From NCBI RefSeq assembly GCF_021404545.1, contig NZ_JAAWWD010000007.1, positions 1-64,000 of the forward strand: a DNA stretch of 64,000 nucleotides, given 5' to 3'. Positions 45,751-54,552 of this stretch are shown one piece after another. Source of the DNA: Aestuariivita sp. (GTDB lineage: Bacteria; Pseudomonadota; Alphaproteobacteria; Rhodobacterales; Rhodobacteraceae). The position numbers were made by a program, and so were the translations under genes. Numbering within the stretch: the stretch's first letter is position 1; every line of letters starts with the position of its first letter. Below the pieces are notes generated by a model. The model was not told where the DNA came from and did no database searches. It saw nothing but the letters and a program-made list of their open reading frames with translations.

Positions 45751-46341
45751 TCAGGCTCCGGCTTGCCATTCCGGGCGGGTGATCTCGAACCAGCAGACAT
45801 CGTCATAACCATAAGCGCGTTTGCGACCCAGGGGGCGCAACCCGCATTTCCCCAAAACTGCCTGAGATTTTGCGTTACCGGGGTCTGTGGTGGCAACCAC
45901 CTCCGCCAGTGCGGTCTGCTCGAATGCAAAGCGCAGGAGGCGCGCGCAGATCTCGGTGGCGAACCCCTGCCCCCAGGCCGAGGGGATCAGCAGATATCCG
46001 ACCTCGATCTGCGCATCGGGATAGGCGCCCGGCACAACCCGGTCCCATTCGATGTCGGGCGCATCGATGGGCACCGGGGTCAGCACGGCGTCGCCGATCT
46101 TTTGTCCCGTCTCTTTCAGCGTGACGCACCAGATCCCGATGCGCCCGCCTGCACCGCGTTTGACGGCATCGGACATATGCGCCCGAACCGCCTGCGGCGT
46201 CATCGGATCATCGACATAGCGCATCACCGCCGGATCGCAGAGCAGCGCACAGGCGATGTCCTCGTCCTGAGGCGCCAAAGGTGTGAGGCGCAGCCGCTCC
46301 GTCTCCAGCACCAGCGCATCGGCGGATAGCGGGTCGATCAC
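45751..46341 (-). CDS. GNAT acetyltransferase (RimJ/RimL-like)
   Basis: 196 aa. The start is GTG at 46341, making a 4-bp GTGA overlap with the methyltransferase stop and having AAGGAAA upstream. ETERLRLTPLAPQD at the N-terminus and acetyl-CoA region EVGYLLIPSAWGQGFATE. Likely acetylates a protein N-terminus or a small molecule. Translationally coupled to the upstream methyltransferase. Confidence 0.83.
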   Translation of the reverse strand: MIDPLSADALVLETERLRLTPLAPQDEDIACALLCDPAVMRYVDDPMTPQAVRAHMSDAVKRGAGGRIGIWCVTLKETGQKIGDAVLTPVPIDAPDIEWDRVVPGAYPDAQIEVGYLLIPSAWGQGFATEICARLLRFAFEQTALAEVVATTDPGNAKSQAVLGKCGLRPLGRKRAYGYDDVCWFEITRPEWQAGA

Positions 46342-47117
46342 GCGGGTTTCCTTGCGCGGATATGGTGGGGGCAATGCTCCCCCGATTGCAGGACCGGAAC
46401 CATCGCGGTCCAGATCTCGATTTGATGGTCGATGAAGGCCGGATCATGGTCCGCACGCCAGCGGTCGCGGTTGGCGCCCGACAGCTCTTCCAGCTCCTGC
46501 GCCGCGACCCCGGCATACCAGGGCGCGCGGTTGACCAGTTCGACCTCGGTGAAGCCCGCCTCTGTCATGGCCTGCTCATAGCGGTCCGGAGAGGCCATGG
46601 CGAACTCCAGCGCCTCCATCTTAAGGTAATGCGCCATCTGGGGCGAGGGTTCTCCGTCATGTGACATCAACCAGTCCGAAGCGGCAAAACGACCCTGGGG
46701 TTTCAGCACGCGGAACGACTCTGCCGCGAGGTTGGATTTATCCGGAATGTGGATGATGGAATCCTTGGAAAAGACCACATCGAAGGTGACATCGGGGAAT
46801 GGGAACGGACCCGGCACGACCTTGGTGATGCTGACACGCTCGGCGAGTCCCGCCTGCCCCACCCGGGCGCGGGCTGCGGTACAGACCGGATCCTCAACAT
46901 CGATACCGGTAACCCGGGCCGCTCCATAATCCTGCGCCATCAGGACCGCAATCGCGCCGGACCCACAGCCGATATCCAGTACATGCTTGCCCGCAAGATC
47001 GACACCGTCGAGCACACGTGCCACCTCATCCGGGCCACCGGGCGACAGGAACCCGTCCCCCCAAAGGTCTTCGAGAAACCGGATATGATCCGTATCATAA
47101 AGATCCTCGTCGCTCAT
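46338..47117 (-). CDS. SAM-dependent methyltransferase, phosphoethanolamine-methyltransferase-like
   Basis: 259 aa. Motif I VLDIGCGSGAIAV; post-motif VVFSKDSIIHIPDKS is typical of phosphoethanolamine/sarcosine-type N-methyltransferases. Substrate unknown. GAGGGGGA precedes the ATG. It is divergent from the DMGDH-like gene (187 bp) and shares that region with two look-alike inverted repeats. This suggests a link with N-methyl compound metabolism. Confidence 0.72.
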   Translation of the reverse strand: MSDEDLYDTDHIRFLEDLWGDGFLSPGGPDEVARVLDGVDLAGKHVLDIGCGSGAIAVLMAQDYGAARVTGIDVEDPVCTAARARVGQAGLAERVSITKVVPGPFPFPDVTFDVVFSKDSIIHIPDKSNLAAESFRVLKPQGRFAASDWLMSHDGEPSPQMAHYLKMEALEFAMASPDRYEQAMTEAGFTEVELVNRAPWYAGVAAQELEELSGANRDRWRADHDPAFIDHQIEIWTAMVPVLQSGEHCPHHIRARKPA

Positions 47118-47125
47118 GGTTCCCC

Positions 47126-47151
47126 CTCGATTGAACAGCCATTCAATCGAG
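47126..47151. promoter_or_regulatory. Inverted repeat operator candidate 1
   Basis: CTCGATTGAA-CAGCCA-TTCAATCGAG, perfect 10-bp arms. Contains ATTGAA-N6-TTCAAT, the same layout as 47221-47238. Sits 8-34 nt upstream of the methyltransferase start. TetR-like architecture; regulator not in the window. Confidence 0.55.
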
Positions 47152-47220
47152 TTTTTCGCGAATCTGCCCAGTTCACAAGCCTTTTTGTCTTGCGGCGTGC
47201 AGGATTACCACTCACCGCCC

Positions 47221-47238
47221 ATTGAATGATCATTCAGT
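47221..47238. promoter_or_regulatory. Inverted repeat operator candidate 2
   Basis: ATTGAA-TGATCA-TTCAGT, with the perfect 14-bp palindrome TGAATGATCATTCA (47223-47236). Same N6 spacing as candidate 1; about 67 bp before the DMGDH-like start. Confidence 0.55.
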
Positions 47239-47304
47239 CGATTGCAAATGCCGGGTCCAGTTGCTAACGATCACGAATAGCCCTTTTCAACCGGAGCTTC
47301 TGAC

Positions 47305-49764
47305 ATGCCCGATACGCTGCCCAGCCATGCCCAGACCGTCATTATCGGCGGCGGCTCCATTGGGACCAACACCGCTTATCATCTGACCAAGCTGGGCCAC
47401 CGCGATGTGGTGGTTCTGGAACAGGGCCAGCTGACCTCCGGCACCACTTGGCATGCGGCGGGGCTGATCGTGGCCGGACTGCTGAAATCGGAGGCCGAGT
47501 GCGAGATCTATACCCATGGGCGCGATCTCTATGCCCGGCTTGAGGCAGAGACGGGCCTGCCCACGGGTTTTCGGGATGTGGGATACCTCCAGATCGCCAA
47601 TAATGACGAGCGGATGCATGAGATGCGGCGCGTGGCCCCCTTCATGCGCCGGTTCGGGATCAATTGTTACGAAATCTCTCCGCGTGAGGCGCAGGAGATG
47701 TTTCCCATTGGCGACCTCTCCGACGTCAGGGGCGCGTTCTATATCCCCGAGGATGGGCGCGCCAATCCGGTGGATCTGACGATGTCGCTGGCCAAGGGCG
47801 CGCGCATGGGCGGCGCGCGGATTTTCGAAGGCGTGCGCGTCACCGAGATTATGGCCCAGGGCGCCACCGCAACCGGCGTGCGCACCCAAAGCGGCCAGAC
47901 GATCACAGCTGAAAACGTGGTGATCTGCGGGGGCATGTGGTCGCGCCAGCTGGGCGAGCGGCACGGGATCACCCTGCCCCTGCAAGCGGCCGAGCATTAC
48001 TATCTGATCACCGAAACGATCCCCGATCTGCCGCGCGATCTGCCGGTGCTCGAAGATCCGTCGACCTATACCTATTACCGCGAGGAAGTGGGCGGGCTGA
48101 TGCTGGGCCTTTTCGAGCCCGGAGCCGCGGCCTGGAAACTGGGCGGTATCCCCGACGATTTCCAGTTTGGCGAGATCGAACCGGATTGGGACCGCGTCGG
48201 CCCGGATCTGGAAAAAGCCTATTCCCGCGTGCCCGAGACGATGAAATACGGGGTCAAGAAACTCTTTTGCGGGCCCGAAAGCTTTACCCCGGATCTGGCC
48301 CCGCTGGTGGGGCCGACGCCCGCGCTCAGGAATTGCTGGGTGGCCTGCGGGATGAACTCCCTGGGTATTCTCAACGGGGCGGGCACCGGCATGGTGCTGG
48401 CCCATTGGATCGTAGACGGGCTGCCGCCCATCGACGTCACGGGCATCAACGTCAACCGTTTCCAGCGGTCGGAGGCCACACCCGCCTTTCGCCGCGACCG
48501 CACCCCTGAGCTTTTGGGCAAGCTTTTCGGTCAGCACTTTCACAACGAAAGCCCCCGGACCGCCCGAAATGTCAAACGCTCGGTCCTTTATGACCGGCTC
48601 ACGGCGGCGGGTGCCTATTTCGGCGAGGGCAACGGCTGGGAACAGCCCGACTGGTTCGCGCCGACACCGGAACAGGCAAAGATCGACAGCTATAGCTGGT
48701 TCCGCCAGACCTGGTTCGATTGGCATGCCGAAGAACATCGCGCCGCGCGCGAGGATGTGGTGCTGATGGACATGACGTCGATGTCGTGTTTCCTGGTTCA
48801 GGGACGTGATGCCTGCGCGTTGCTGTCGCGTCTGTCGTGCAACGAGGTCGACGTGGCGCCGGGCCGCGTGGTCTATACCGCCTGGGTCAACGAACGTGGC
48901 GGGTTCGAGGCGGATCTGACCGTGACGCGGCTGGATACCGACAGGTTCATGGTCGTGGTGGGCGAAAACTCCCACGGGCATACCGAGATGCGCATGCGCC
49001 GCCATATCGGCGCAGGGGAATTCGTGACTATCACCGATGTCACCGCCGGGCGGACGCAAATCAACGTGCATGGCCCCAAGGCGCGGGAGCTGATGCAGCG
49101 CGTCTCGGGCGCGGATCTGAGCAATGAGGGCTTCCCTTTCATGACCGCCCGCGAGATCGACGTGGGCTATGCCTGGGTTCTGGCCTACCGCGTGACCTTC
49201 ATCGGTGAACTGGGCTGGGAGCTGCATGTGCCCGCAACCCAGGCGGTGCAAACCTATGATCTGTTGATGGAGGCCGGGCGCGATCTGGGGCTGAGGAACG
49301 CAGGGATGCAGACGCTGAACTCGCTGCGACTGGAGAAGGCTTACCGCGATTTCGGGATTGATGTGGACAATACCGACAACCCGATCGAGGCGGGCCTTGG
49401 CTTTGCCGTCAAGCTCGACAAACCGGGCGGCTTCATCGGGCGCGACGCGCTGGCGGCGATCAGGGCGCAGGGCGTGCCCAAGACGCGGATGCTGCAATTC
49501 CTGCTCAAGGACCCCGAGCCGCTGATGTATGGCAACGAGATGATCTATCTCGGCGACCGGCAGGTGGGCTACATCCAGGTGGGCGGCTATGGCCATTCGC
49601 TGGGCGGGGCGGTCGGCATCGGCTTTGCCGAGCTGGATGAGCCGCTGACAGCCCAGATCGTGGCGGATGGTGACTGGTCCATCGAGATCGCGGGGGAGCG
49701 GATTGCAGCCACCGCCTCGCTCAAACCGCTCTATGATCCGGGGATGGCAAAGATCAGGTGCTGA
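47305..49764 (+). CDS. FAD-dependent dimethylglycine dehydrogenase-like protein with GcvT domain
   Basis: 819 aa, same architecture as the gene at 518-3016. FAD motif VIIGGGSIGTNTAYHL; covalent-FAD His50 in GTTWHAAGL; GcvT-like C-terminal half from about 430. Starts a rightward block with a fused E1, acyltransferase and DAO oxidase. Probably demethylates or oxidises an N-methylated amino compound; not identical in role to the first copy, since the two share mainly the framework motifs. Confidence 0.85.
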   Translation: MPDTLPSHAQTVIIGGGSIGTNTAYHLTKLGHRDVVVLEQGQLTSGTTWHAAGLIVAGLLKSEAECEIYTHGRDLYARLEAETGLPTGFRDVGYLQIANNDERMHEMRRVAPFMRRFGINCYEISPREAQEMFPIGDLSDVRGAFYIPEDGRANPVDLTMSLAKGARMGGARIFEGVRVTEIMAQGATATGVRTQSGQTITAENVVICGGMWSRQLGERHGITLPLQAAEHYYLITETIPDLPRDLPVLEDPSTYTYYREEVGGLMLGLFEPGAAAWKLGGIPDDFQFGEIEPDWDRVGPDLEKAYSRVPETMKYGVKKLFCGPESFTPDLAPLVGPTPALRNCWVACGMNSLGILNGAGTGMVLAHWIVDGLPPIDVTGINVNRFQRSEATPAFRRDRTPELLGKLFGQHFHNESPRTARNVKRSVLYDRLTAAGAYFGEGNGWEQPDWFAPTPEQAKIDSYSWFRQTWFDWHAEEHRAAREDVVLMDMTSMSCFLVQGRDACALLSRLSCNEVDVAPGRVVYTAWVNERGGFEADLTVTRLDTDRFMVVVGENSHGHTEMRMRRHIGAGEFVTITDVTAGRTQINVHGPKARELMQRVSGADLSNEGFPFMTAREIDVGYAWVLAYRVTFIGELGWELHVPATQAVQTYDLLMEAGRDLGLRNAGMQTLNSLRLEKAYRDFGIDVDNTDNPIEAGLGFAVKLDKPGGFIGRDALAAIRAQGVPKTRMLQFLLKDPEPLMYGNEMIYLGDRQVGYIQVGGYGHSLGGAVGIGFAELDEPLTAQIVADGDWSIEIAGERIAATASLKPLYDPGMAKIRC

Positions 49765-49819
49765 TCTTCGCGGCGCAGGGTGGCGCACACCAAAAAGCTG
49801 GGACTGAGGCCCGCACCGC

Positions 49820-49870
49820 CTGCTTCTTCTTGCCCAAAATACCGCCGGGAAGCCCGAAGGGCTGGCCCCT
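49820..49870. repeat. Degenerate 3'-end repeat, reversed orientation
   Basis: TGCTTCTTCTTGCCCAAAATACCG then GGGAAGCCCGAAGGGCT. Resembles the dispersed element but lies opposite to the preceding + strand gene, the only exception to the sense-orientation rule. Confidence 0.4.
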
Positions 49871-50005
49871 CGCTCCTGCCATCAGCCGCCCGCGCAGGAC
49901 CTATGGCCACAAAGATGCCGGACAGACACCGATCTGACTTGACCCTCCCAAGGGCGCGCATAAAGCTGCCGCGCGCATGGCCCCGGTGCGGGGCGCAACG
50001 CTTGG

Positions 50006-52204
50006 ATGGTACCGATGGATCGCGCCCAGATCGTACATGAGAATTTCCTGCGGCGCACCGCAGAGGCCGACCTGCCCCCCGGTCCCGGCCCGACCGGTGT
50101 CTTGAAAAACGCCCAAGCCGTGCGCCTTTTTCGCGCCCAGGTGCTCAGCCGCCAGCTCGACCGGATCAGCCGCGAGATGCAAAAGGCAGGCGAGGGGTTT
50201 TATACCATCGGCTCGTCGGGCCATGAGGGGATGGCAGCGGTCGCCCACGCCCTGCGGCCCACCGATATCGCCTTTCTGCATTACCGCGACGCCGCCTTTC
50301 AGATCGCGCGCGCCGATCAGGTGCCGGGCCAGAACATGGCCTGGGACATGCTGCTCTCCTTTGCCTGCGCGTCACAGGACCCGATCAGCGGCGGGCGGCA
50401 CAAGGTTCTGGGCTCGCGCGCGCTGATGATCCCGCCGCAGACCTCGACCATCGCTAGTCACCTGCCCAAGGCTGTGGGGGCCGCGTTCTCCATCGGAGCG
50501 TGCAGACGCCGCGCGCCCGAACATCAGATGCTGCCGACTGACGCCATCGCGATGTGCAGCTTTGGCGATGCCTCGCTCAACCACTCCACAGCACAAGGCG
50601 CGATCAACACCGCGGGCTGGACGGCGGTGCAGGCGACGCCCTTGCCCCTGCTGTTTGTCTGCGAGGATAACGGCATCGGGATCTCGACCAAAACGCCCAC
50701 CGGCTGGGTCGAGGCCTCGATGCGCCACCGCGCGGGTCTGCGGTATTTCCGGGCCAACGGGCTCGATCTTTACGACACATACGCCGTGGCGCAGGAGGCC
50801 GCGCACTATGTCCGCACGCAGCGCAAGCCCGCCTTCCTGCATCTGGGCGCGGTGCGCCTTTATGGTCATGCGGGCGCGGATGTGGCGACCTCCTACCTGC
50901 CCAAGGCAGAGGTCGAGGCCGACGAGGCCAACGATCCGCTGCTGCATTCCGCGCGCCTGCTGGCAGAGGCGGGCGCGCTGACGCCCGAGGCCGCCCGCAG
51001 GGTCTATGAAGAGACCGGCGCGCGGCTGACCCGGCTGAGGGCCGAGGTCGTCACTTGCCCGCATCTGAAAACCGCGTGCGACGTGATGGCGAGCCTCATT
51101 CCCTCCAAACGCCCCTGCCGGCCCACAAACGGCCCCACGCCAGCGGCGCGCGGGCAGGCCTTCGGCGCCGATCTCAAAGCGATGGAGCAGCCACAACCGA
51201 TGTCGCGGCTGATCAACTGGGCGCTCACAGATCTGATGCTGACCCACCCCGAGATCACGCTCATGGGCGAGGATGTGGGGCTCAAGGGCGGGGTCTATGG
51301 TGTGACGCAAAAGTTGCAAACCCGGTTCGGCAAGGATCGGGTGATCGACACGCTGCTGGATGAACAATCTATCCTGGGTCTGGCCATCGGCATGGGTCAG
51401 AACGGGTTCATCCCCATCCCCGAAATCCAGTTTCTGGCCTATCTGCACAATGCCGAGGATCAATTGCGCGGGGAGGCCGCGACGCTGCCGTTTTTCTCCA
51501 ACGGGCAATTCACCAACCCGATGGTGCTGCGCATTGCCGGGCTGGGATACCAAAAGGGGTTCGGCGGGCATTTTCACAACGACAATTCGCTCGCCGTTCT
51601 GCGCGATATTCCCGGGGTGATCATCGCCTGCCCGTCCCATGGCGCGGATGCCGCCTGCATGCTGCGCGAATGCGTGCGGCTGGCGCGCGAGGAGCAGCGC
51701 GTGGTGGTCTTTATCGAACCCATTGCCCTGTATCCGATGCGCGATCTGCACCACGACAAGGACGGCGCCTGGATGCGGACCTATCCCGCGCCCGACCGCT
51801 CCATCCCGCTGGGTGAGGTCGGAGTGACCGGCGATGGCACCGATCTGGCCATCGTGACCTATGGCAACGGCCATTACCTGTCACAGCAAGCGCACCACCG
51901 ACTGGAGGCCAACGGCATCAAATCCCGCGTCATCGACATGCGCTGGCTGGCGCCCCTGCCCGGCGACGCGCTGCTCAAGGCCACGGCAGGCTGCGGCCAG
52001 ATCCTGATCGTGGATGAATGTCGGCGCACCGGCAGCCAGTCCGAAGCGCTGATGGCGTTCTTTGTCGAGGCCGGGCGCGGCCCCGCCATCCGCATCGCGG
52101 CCGAGGACAGCTTCATCGCAACGGGGCCGGCCTATGCCGCGCCCCTGCCATCGGCCGATCAGATCGTGGCCACGGCCTGCGCGATGACAGGGCATGCGCC
52201 ATGA
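50006..52204 (+). CDS. Fused thiamine-diphosphate 2-oxoacid dehydrogenase E1 (alpha-beta)
   Basis: 732 aa. The alpha part (1-~380) has the TPP motif GDASLNHST..CEDNGIG; the beta part (~400-732) has GEDVGLKGGVYG, GLAIGMGQNG and VFIEPIALYPM. Oxidatively decarboxylates a 2-oxoacid onto a lipoyl E2, but no E2 is nearby. ATG at 50006 or 50015. Overlaps the next gene by 4 bp (ATGA). Confidence 0.82.
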   Translation: MVPMDRAQIVHENFLRRTAEADLPPGPGPTGVLKNAQAVRLFRAQVLSRQLDRISREMQKAGEGFYTIGSSGHEGMAAVAHALRPTDIAFLHYRDAAFQIARADQVPGQNMAWDMLLSFACASQDPISGGRHKVLGSRALMIPPQTSTIASHLPKAVGAAFSIGACRRRAPEHQMLPTDAIAMCSFGDASLNHSTAQGAINTAGWTAVQATPLPLLFVCEDNGIGISTKTPTGWVEASMRHRAGLRYFRANGLDLYDTYAVAQEAAHYVRTQRKPAFLHLGAVRLYGHAGADVATSYLPKAEVEADEANDPLLHSARLLAEAGALTPEAARRVYEETGARLTRLRAEVVTCPHLKTACDVMASLIPSKRPCRPTNGPTPAARGQAFGADLKAMEQPQPMSRLINWALTDLMLTHPEITLMGEDVGLKGGVYGVTQKLQTRFGKDRVIDTLLDEQSILGLAIGMGQNGFIPIPEIQFLAYLHNAEDQLRGEAATLPFFSNGQFTNPMVLRIAGLGYQKGFGGHFHNDNSLAVLRDIPGVIIACPSHGADAACMLRECVRLAREEQRVVVFIEPIALYPMRDLHHDKDGAWMRTYPAPDRSIPLGEVGVTGDGTDLAIVTYGNGHYLSQQAHHRLEANGIKSRVIDMRWLAPLPGDALLKATAGCGQILIVDECRRTGSQSEALMAFFVEAGRGPAIRIAAEDSFIATGPAYAAPLPSADQIVATACAMTGHAP

Positions 52205-53238
52205 CCCGCACCGCCGTTCTGATCTGCCCCGGGCGGGGCACCTACAACAAGCCCGAGCTGGGCTACCTCGCCCGCCACCATGCAGACCGGGCCGAGATGC
52301 TGGCCGAGTTCGACGCGATCCGTGCCGAGACCGGGCAGGAAGCCGTGACCGCTCTGGACAGGGCCGCGCGGTTTGCAACAGCGCTGCACACACGCGGCGA
52401 TATCGCCTCCCCGCTGATCTATGCGGCCTCTCTGGGCGATGCACTGGCGGTGGATCCCGACATCGAGATCGTGGCCGTCACCGGCAATTCGATGGGCTGG
52501 TATACCGCGCTGGCCGCAGCCGGTGCGCTGTCGCCCGAACACGGGTTCCGGCTGGTCAACACCATGGGCGCGCTGATGCAGGAAAGCCTGATCGGCGGGC
52601 AGATAATCTATCCCTTTGTCGGCGAAGACTGGCGCGACGATCCCACCCGCAAGGCCGAGCTGTTTCAGATCGTGGCCGATATCGACGCGCGCGCAGGAAA
52701 CAGCCTGGCGCTTTCGATAGATCTCGGCGGCTTGCTGGTGCTGGCGGGCGACGAGATGGGGCTTGCGGCGTTCGAGGCGGCAGTGCCTGCGGTGCAGGGG
52801 CGCTTTCCCCTGCGCCTGCCCAATCATGCGGGCTTTCATACCGCGTTGCAGGCGCCTGTCGCCGAACGGGGGCGCGCCGCCCTGCCACCCGCGATGTTCG
52901 GCCAGCCCCGGCGCCCGCTGATCGACGGGCGGGGGGAGATCTGGTGGCCCCATGCCACCGATACGCAGGCGCTCTGGGACTATACGCTGGGCCATCAGGT
53001 GACGCAGGCTTATGATTTCACCCGCGTGATCCGCGCCGCAGCCGAGGGGTTCGCACCGGATCTCTTCATCCTCACCGGTCCGGGCAGCACGCTGGGCGGG
53101 GCCGTCGCCCAATCGCTGATCCTGGCGGGATGGGCGGGGATGCGCTCCAAGACCGATTTCCAGGCCCGGCAGGCCGCAGACCCGCTCCTGCTGTCGATGG
53201 GACTGGCGGACCAGCGCCCTCTGGCCACCGGCGCCTAA
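52201..53238 (+). CDS. FabD-like acyltransferase (ACP S-malonyltransferase family)
   Basis: 345 aa. N-terminal LICPGRGTYN (like FPGQG), catalytic Ser in TGNSMGWY, and His in NHAGFH. The nucleophile motif GNSMG differs from the usual GHSLG. Coupled to the E1 gene. Probably transfers an acyl group between CoA and a carrier; its substrate is unknown. Confidence 0.78.
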   Translation: MTRTAVLICPGRGTYNKPELGYLARHHADRAEMLAEFDAIRAETGQEAVTALDRAARFATALHTRGDIASPLIYAASLGDALAVDPDIEIVAVTGNSMGWYTALAAAGALSPEHGFRLVNTMGALMQESLIGGQIIYPFVGEDWRDDPTRKAELFQIVADIDARAGNSLALSIDLGGLLVLAGDEMGLAAFEAAVPAVQGRFPLRLPNHAGFHTALQAPVAERGRAALPPAMFGQPRRPLIDGRGEIWWPHATDTQALWDYTLGHQVTQAYDFTRVIRAAAEGFAPDLFILTGPGSTLGGAVAQSLILAGWAGMRSKTDFQARQAADPLLLSMGLADQRPLATGA

Positions 53239-53254
53239 CGACAGGAGACCTGCC

Positions 53255-54466
53255 ATGAGCCAGACCTATGCCAGACCGGAGGCCGCGCGCTACGATGTGG
53301 TGATCGTGGGGGGCGGCATCTATGGCGCGGCGATCTCGTGGTTTCTGAGCCGGGATCGCGGCTTTGACGGCACCATCCTGGTGGTGGAGAAAGACCCCAG
53401 CTATGCCAAGGCCGCGACCTCGCACACCAATAGCTGCATCCGGCAACAGTTTTCGACCGCGATCAATGTGGAGATTTCGCGCTTTGGTGCCGCATTCATC
53501 AAAGGGTTCCGCGACCATCTGGGCGACGCGCGGGTCCCAAAGATCGTTCTTCAGCCCTTCGGGTATCTCTTTCTGGCAGATACCGAAACGGCGCTGGCCA
53601 ATCTCAAGGACCAATACACCGTGCAACAGGCCGCCGGGGCCGCGACGATGCATCTCACCCGCGACGAGATCGCCGAACGCTATCCGTTCTATGCGCTCGA
53701 CGATATTCTGGGCGGCAATCACAACCTCCTCGACGAGGGCTATTTCGACGGCAACACCATGTTTGACTGGTGGAAACGGCTGAGCCGCGAAAACGGTGTG
53801 ACCTGGCTGACCAATGAGGCGGTGGAGCTGAAACTGTCGGCAAATGGCACCCGGGTGGAGGGCGTCACCTTTCAGACCGGAGAGACCGTCGCCTGCGGCA
53901 CGCTGGTCAATTCGGGCGGCACATGGGGCGTGCGCACCGCGCGGATGGCGGGGCTGGACCTGCCGATTGAGCCGCGCAAACGCTATACTTACATATTTGA
54001 CGCGGCCCAACCGCTCGACCGCGATCTGCCGCTGACGATCGACCCGTCGGGCGTGCATGTGCGCACCGATGGCCGGTACTATATGGTGGGCAGCGCGGGG
54101 CATGACGATCCCCCCGTCGATCCCGATGACTTTGCCGCCGATCACGGTCTGTGGGAGGACAAGGTCTGGCCCGCGCTGGCCAGCCGCATCCCGCAATTCG
54201 AGGCGGTCAAGCTGATCAATTTCTGGGTCGGCCACTACGATTACAACCGGATCGATCAGAACGCCATCGTGGGCCCCGACCCGCGCGTGACGAATTTCAT
54301 CTATGCCAACGGGTTCTCGGGACACGGGCTGCAACAATCGCCCGCCCTGGCACGTGGCATCGCCGAATGGATCGCGCATGGCGCCTACCGGACGCTCGAC
54401 CTTTCGCCTTTGGGGATCGCGCGGCTGACCCAGCCCCGGAGCGCGCGCGAACAGGCGGTGATCTGA
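53255..54466 (+). CDS. DAO-family FAD-dependent oxidoreductase
   Basis: 403 aa. Rossmann motif VVIVGGGIYGAAISWFL, substrate domain and ending YANGFSGHGLQQSPA, the family's flavin-binding C-terminal signature. Resembles FOXRED1/sarcosine oxidase beta types. 16 bp after the acyltransferase gene, so the same operon. Confidence 0.82.
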   Translation: MSQTYARPEAARYDVVIVGGGIYGAAISWFLSRDRGFDGTILVVEKDPSYAKAATSHTNSCIRQQFSTAINVEISRFGAAFIKGFRDHLGDARVPKIVLQPFGYLFLADTETALANLKDQYTVQQAAGAATMHLTRDEIAERYPFYALDDILGGNHNLLDEGYFDGNTMFDWWKRLSRENGVTWLTNEAVELKLSANGTRVEGVTFQTGETVACGTLVNSGGTWGVRTARMAGLDLPIEPRKRYTYIFDAAQPLDRDLPLTIDPSGVHVRTDGRYYMVGSAGHDDPPVDPDDFAADHGLWEDKVWPALASRIPQFEAVKLINFWVGHYDYNRIDQNAIVGPDPRVTNFIYANGFSGHGLQQSPALARGIAEWIAHGAYRTLDLSPLGIARLTQPRSAREQAVI

Positions 54467-54552
54467 ACCGGCAGATCTCCGCTTGGCGCTTTGCTTGGCG
54501 GGTGGATCACGCTAGGCTGGGCGCAAAGAAAAACGCATCGAGCAGGCGGCAC

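Noticed and set aside
49731-49961. 76-aa - strand ORF at the end of the second DMGDH gene
   Set aside because: Contains RYFGQEEA, which is just the translated 3' repeat; not a gene.
52159-54379. Long - strand ORFs across the E1/acyltransferase/DAO block (365 aa and 435 aa)
   Set aside because: Antisense to well-supported genes; no domains.
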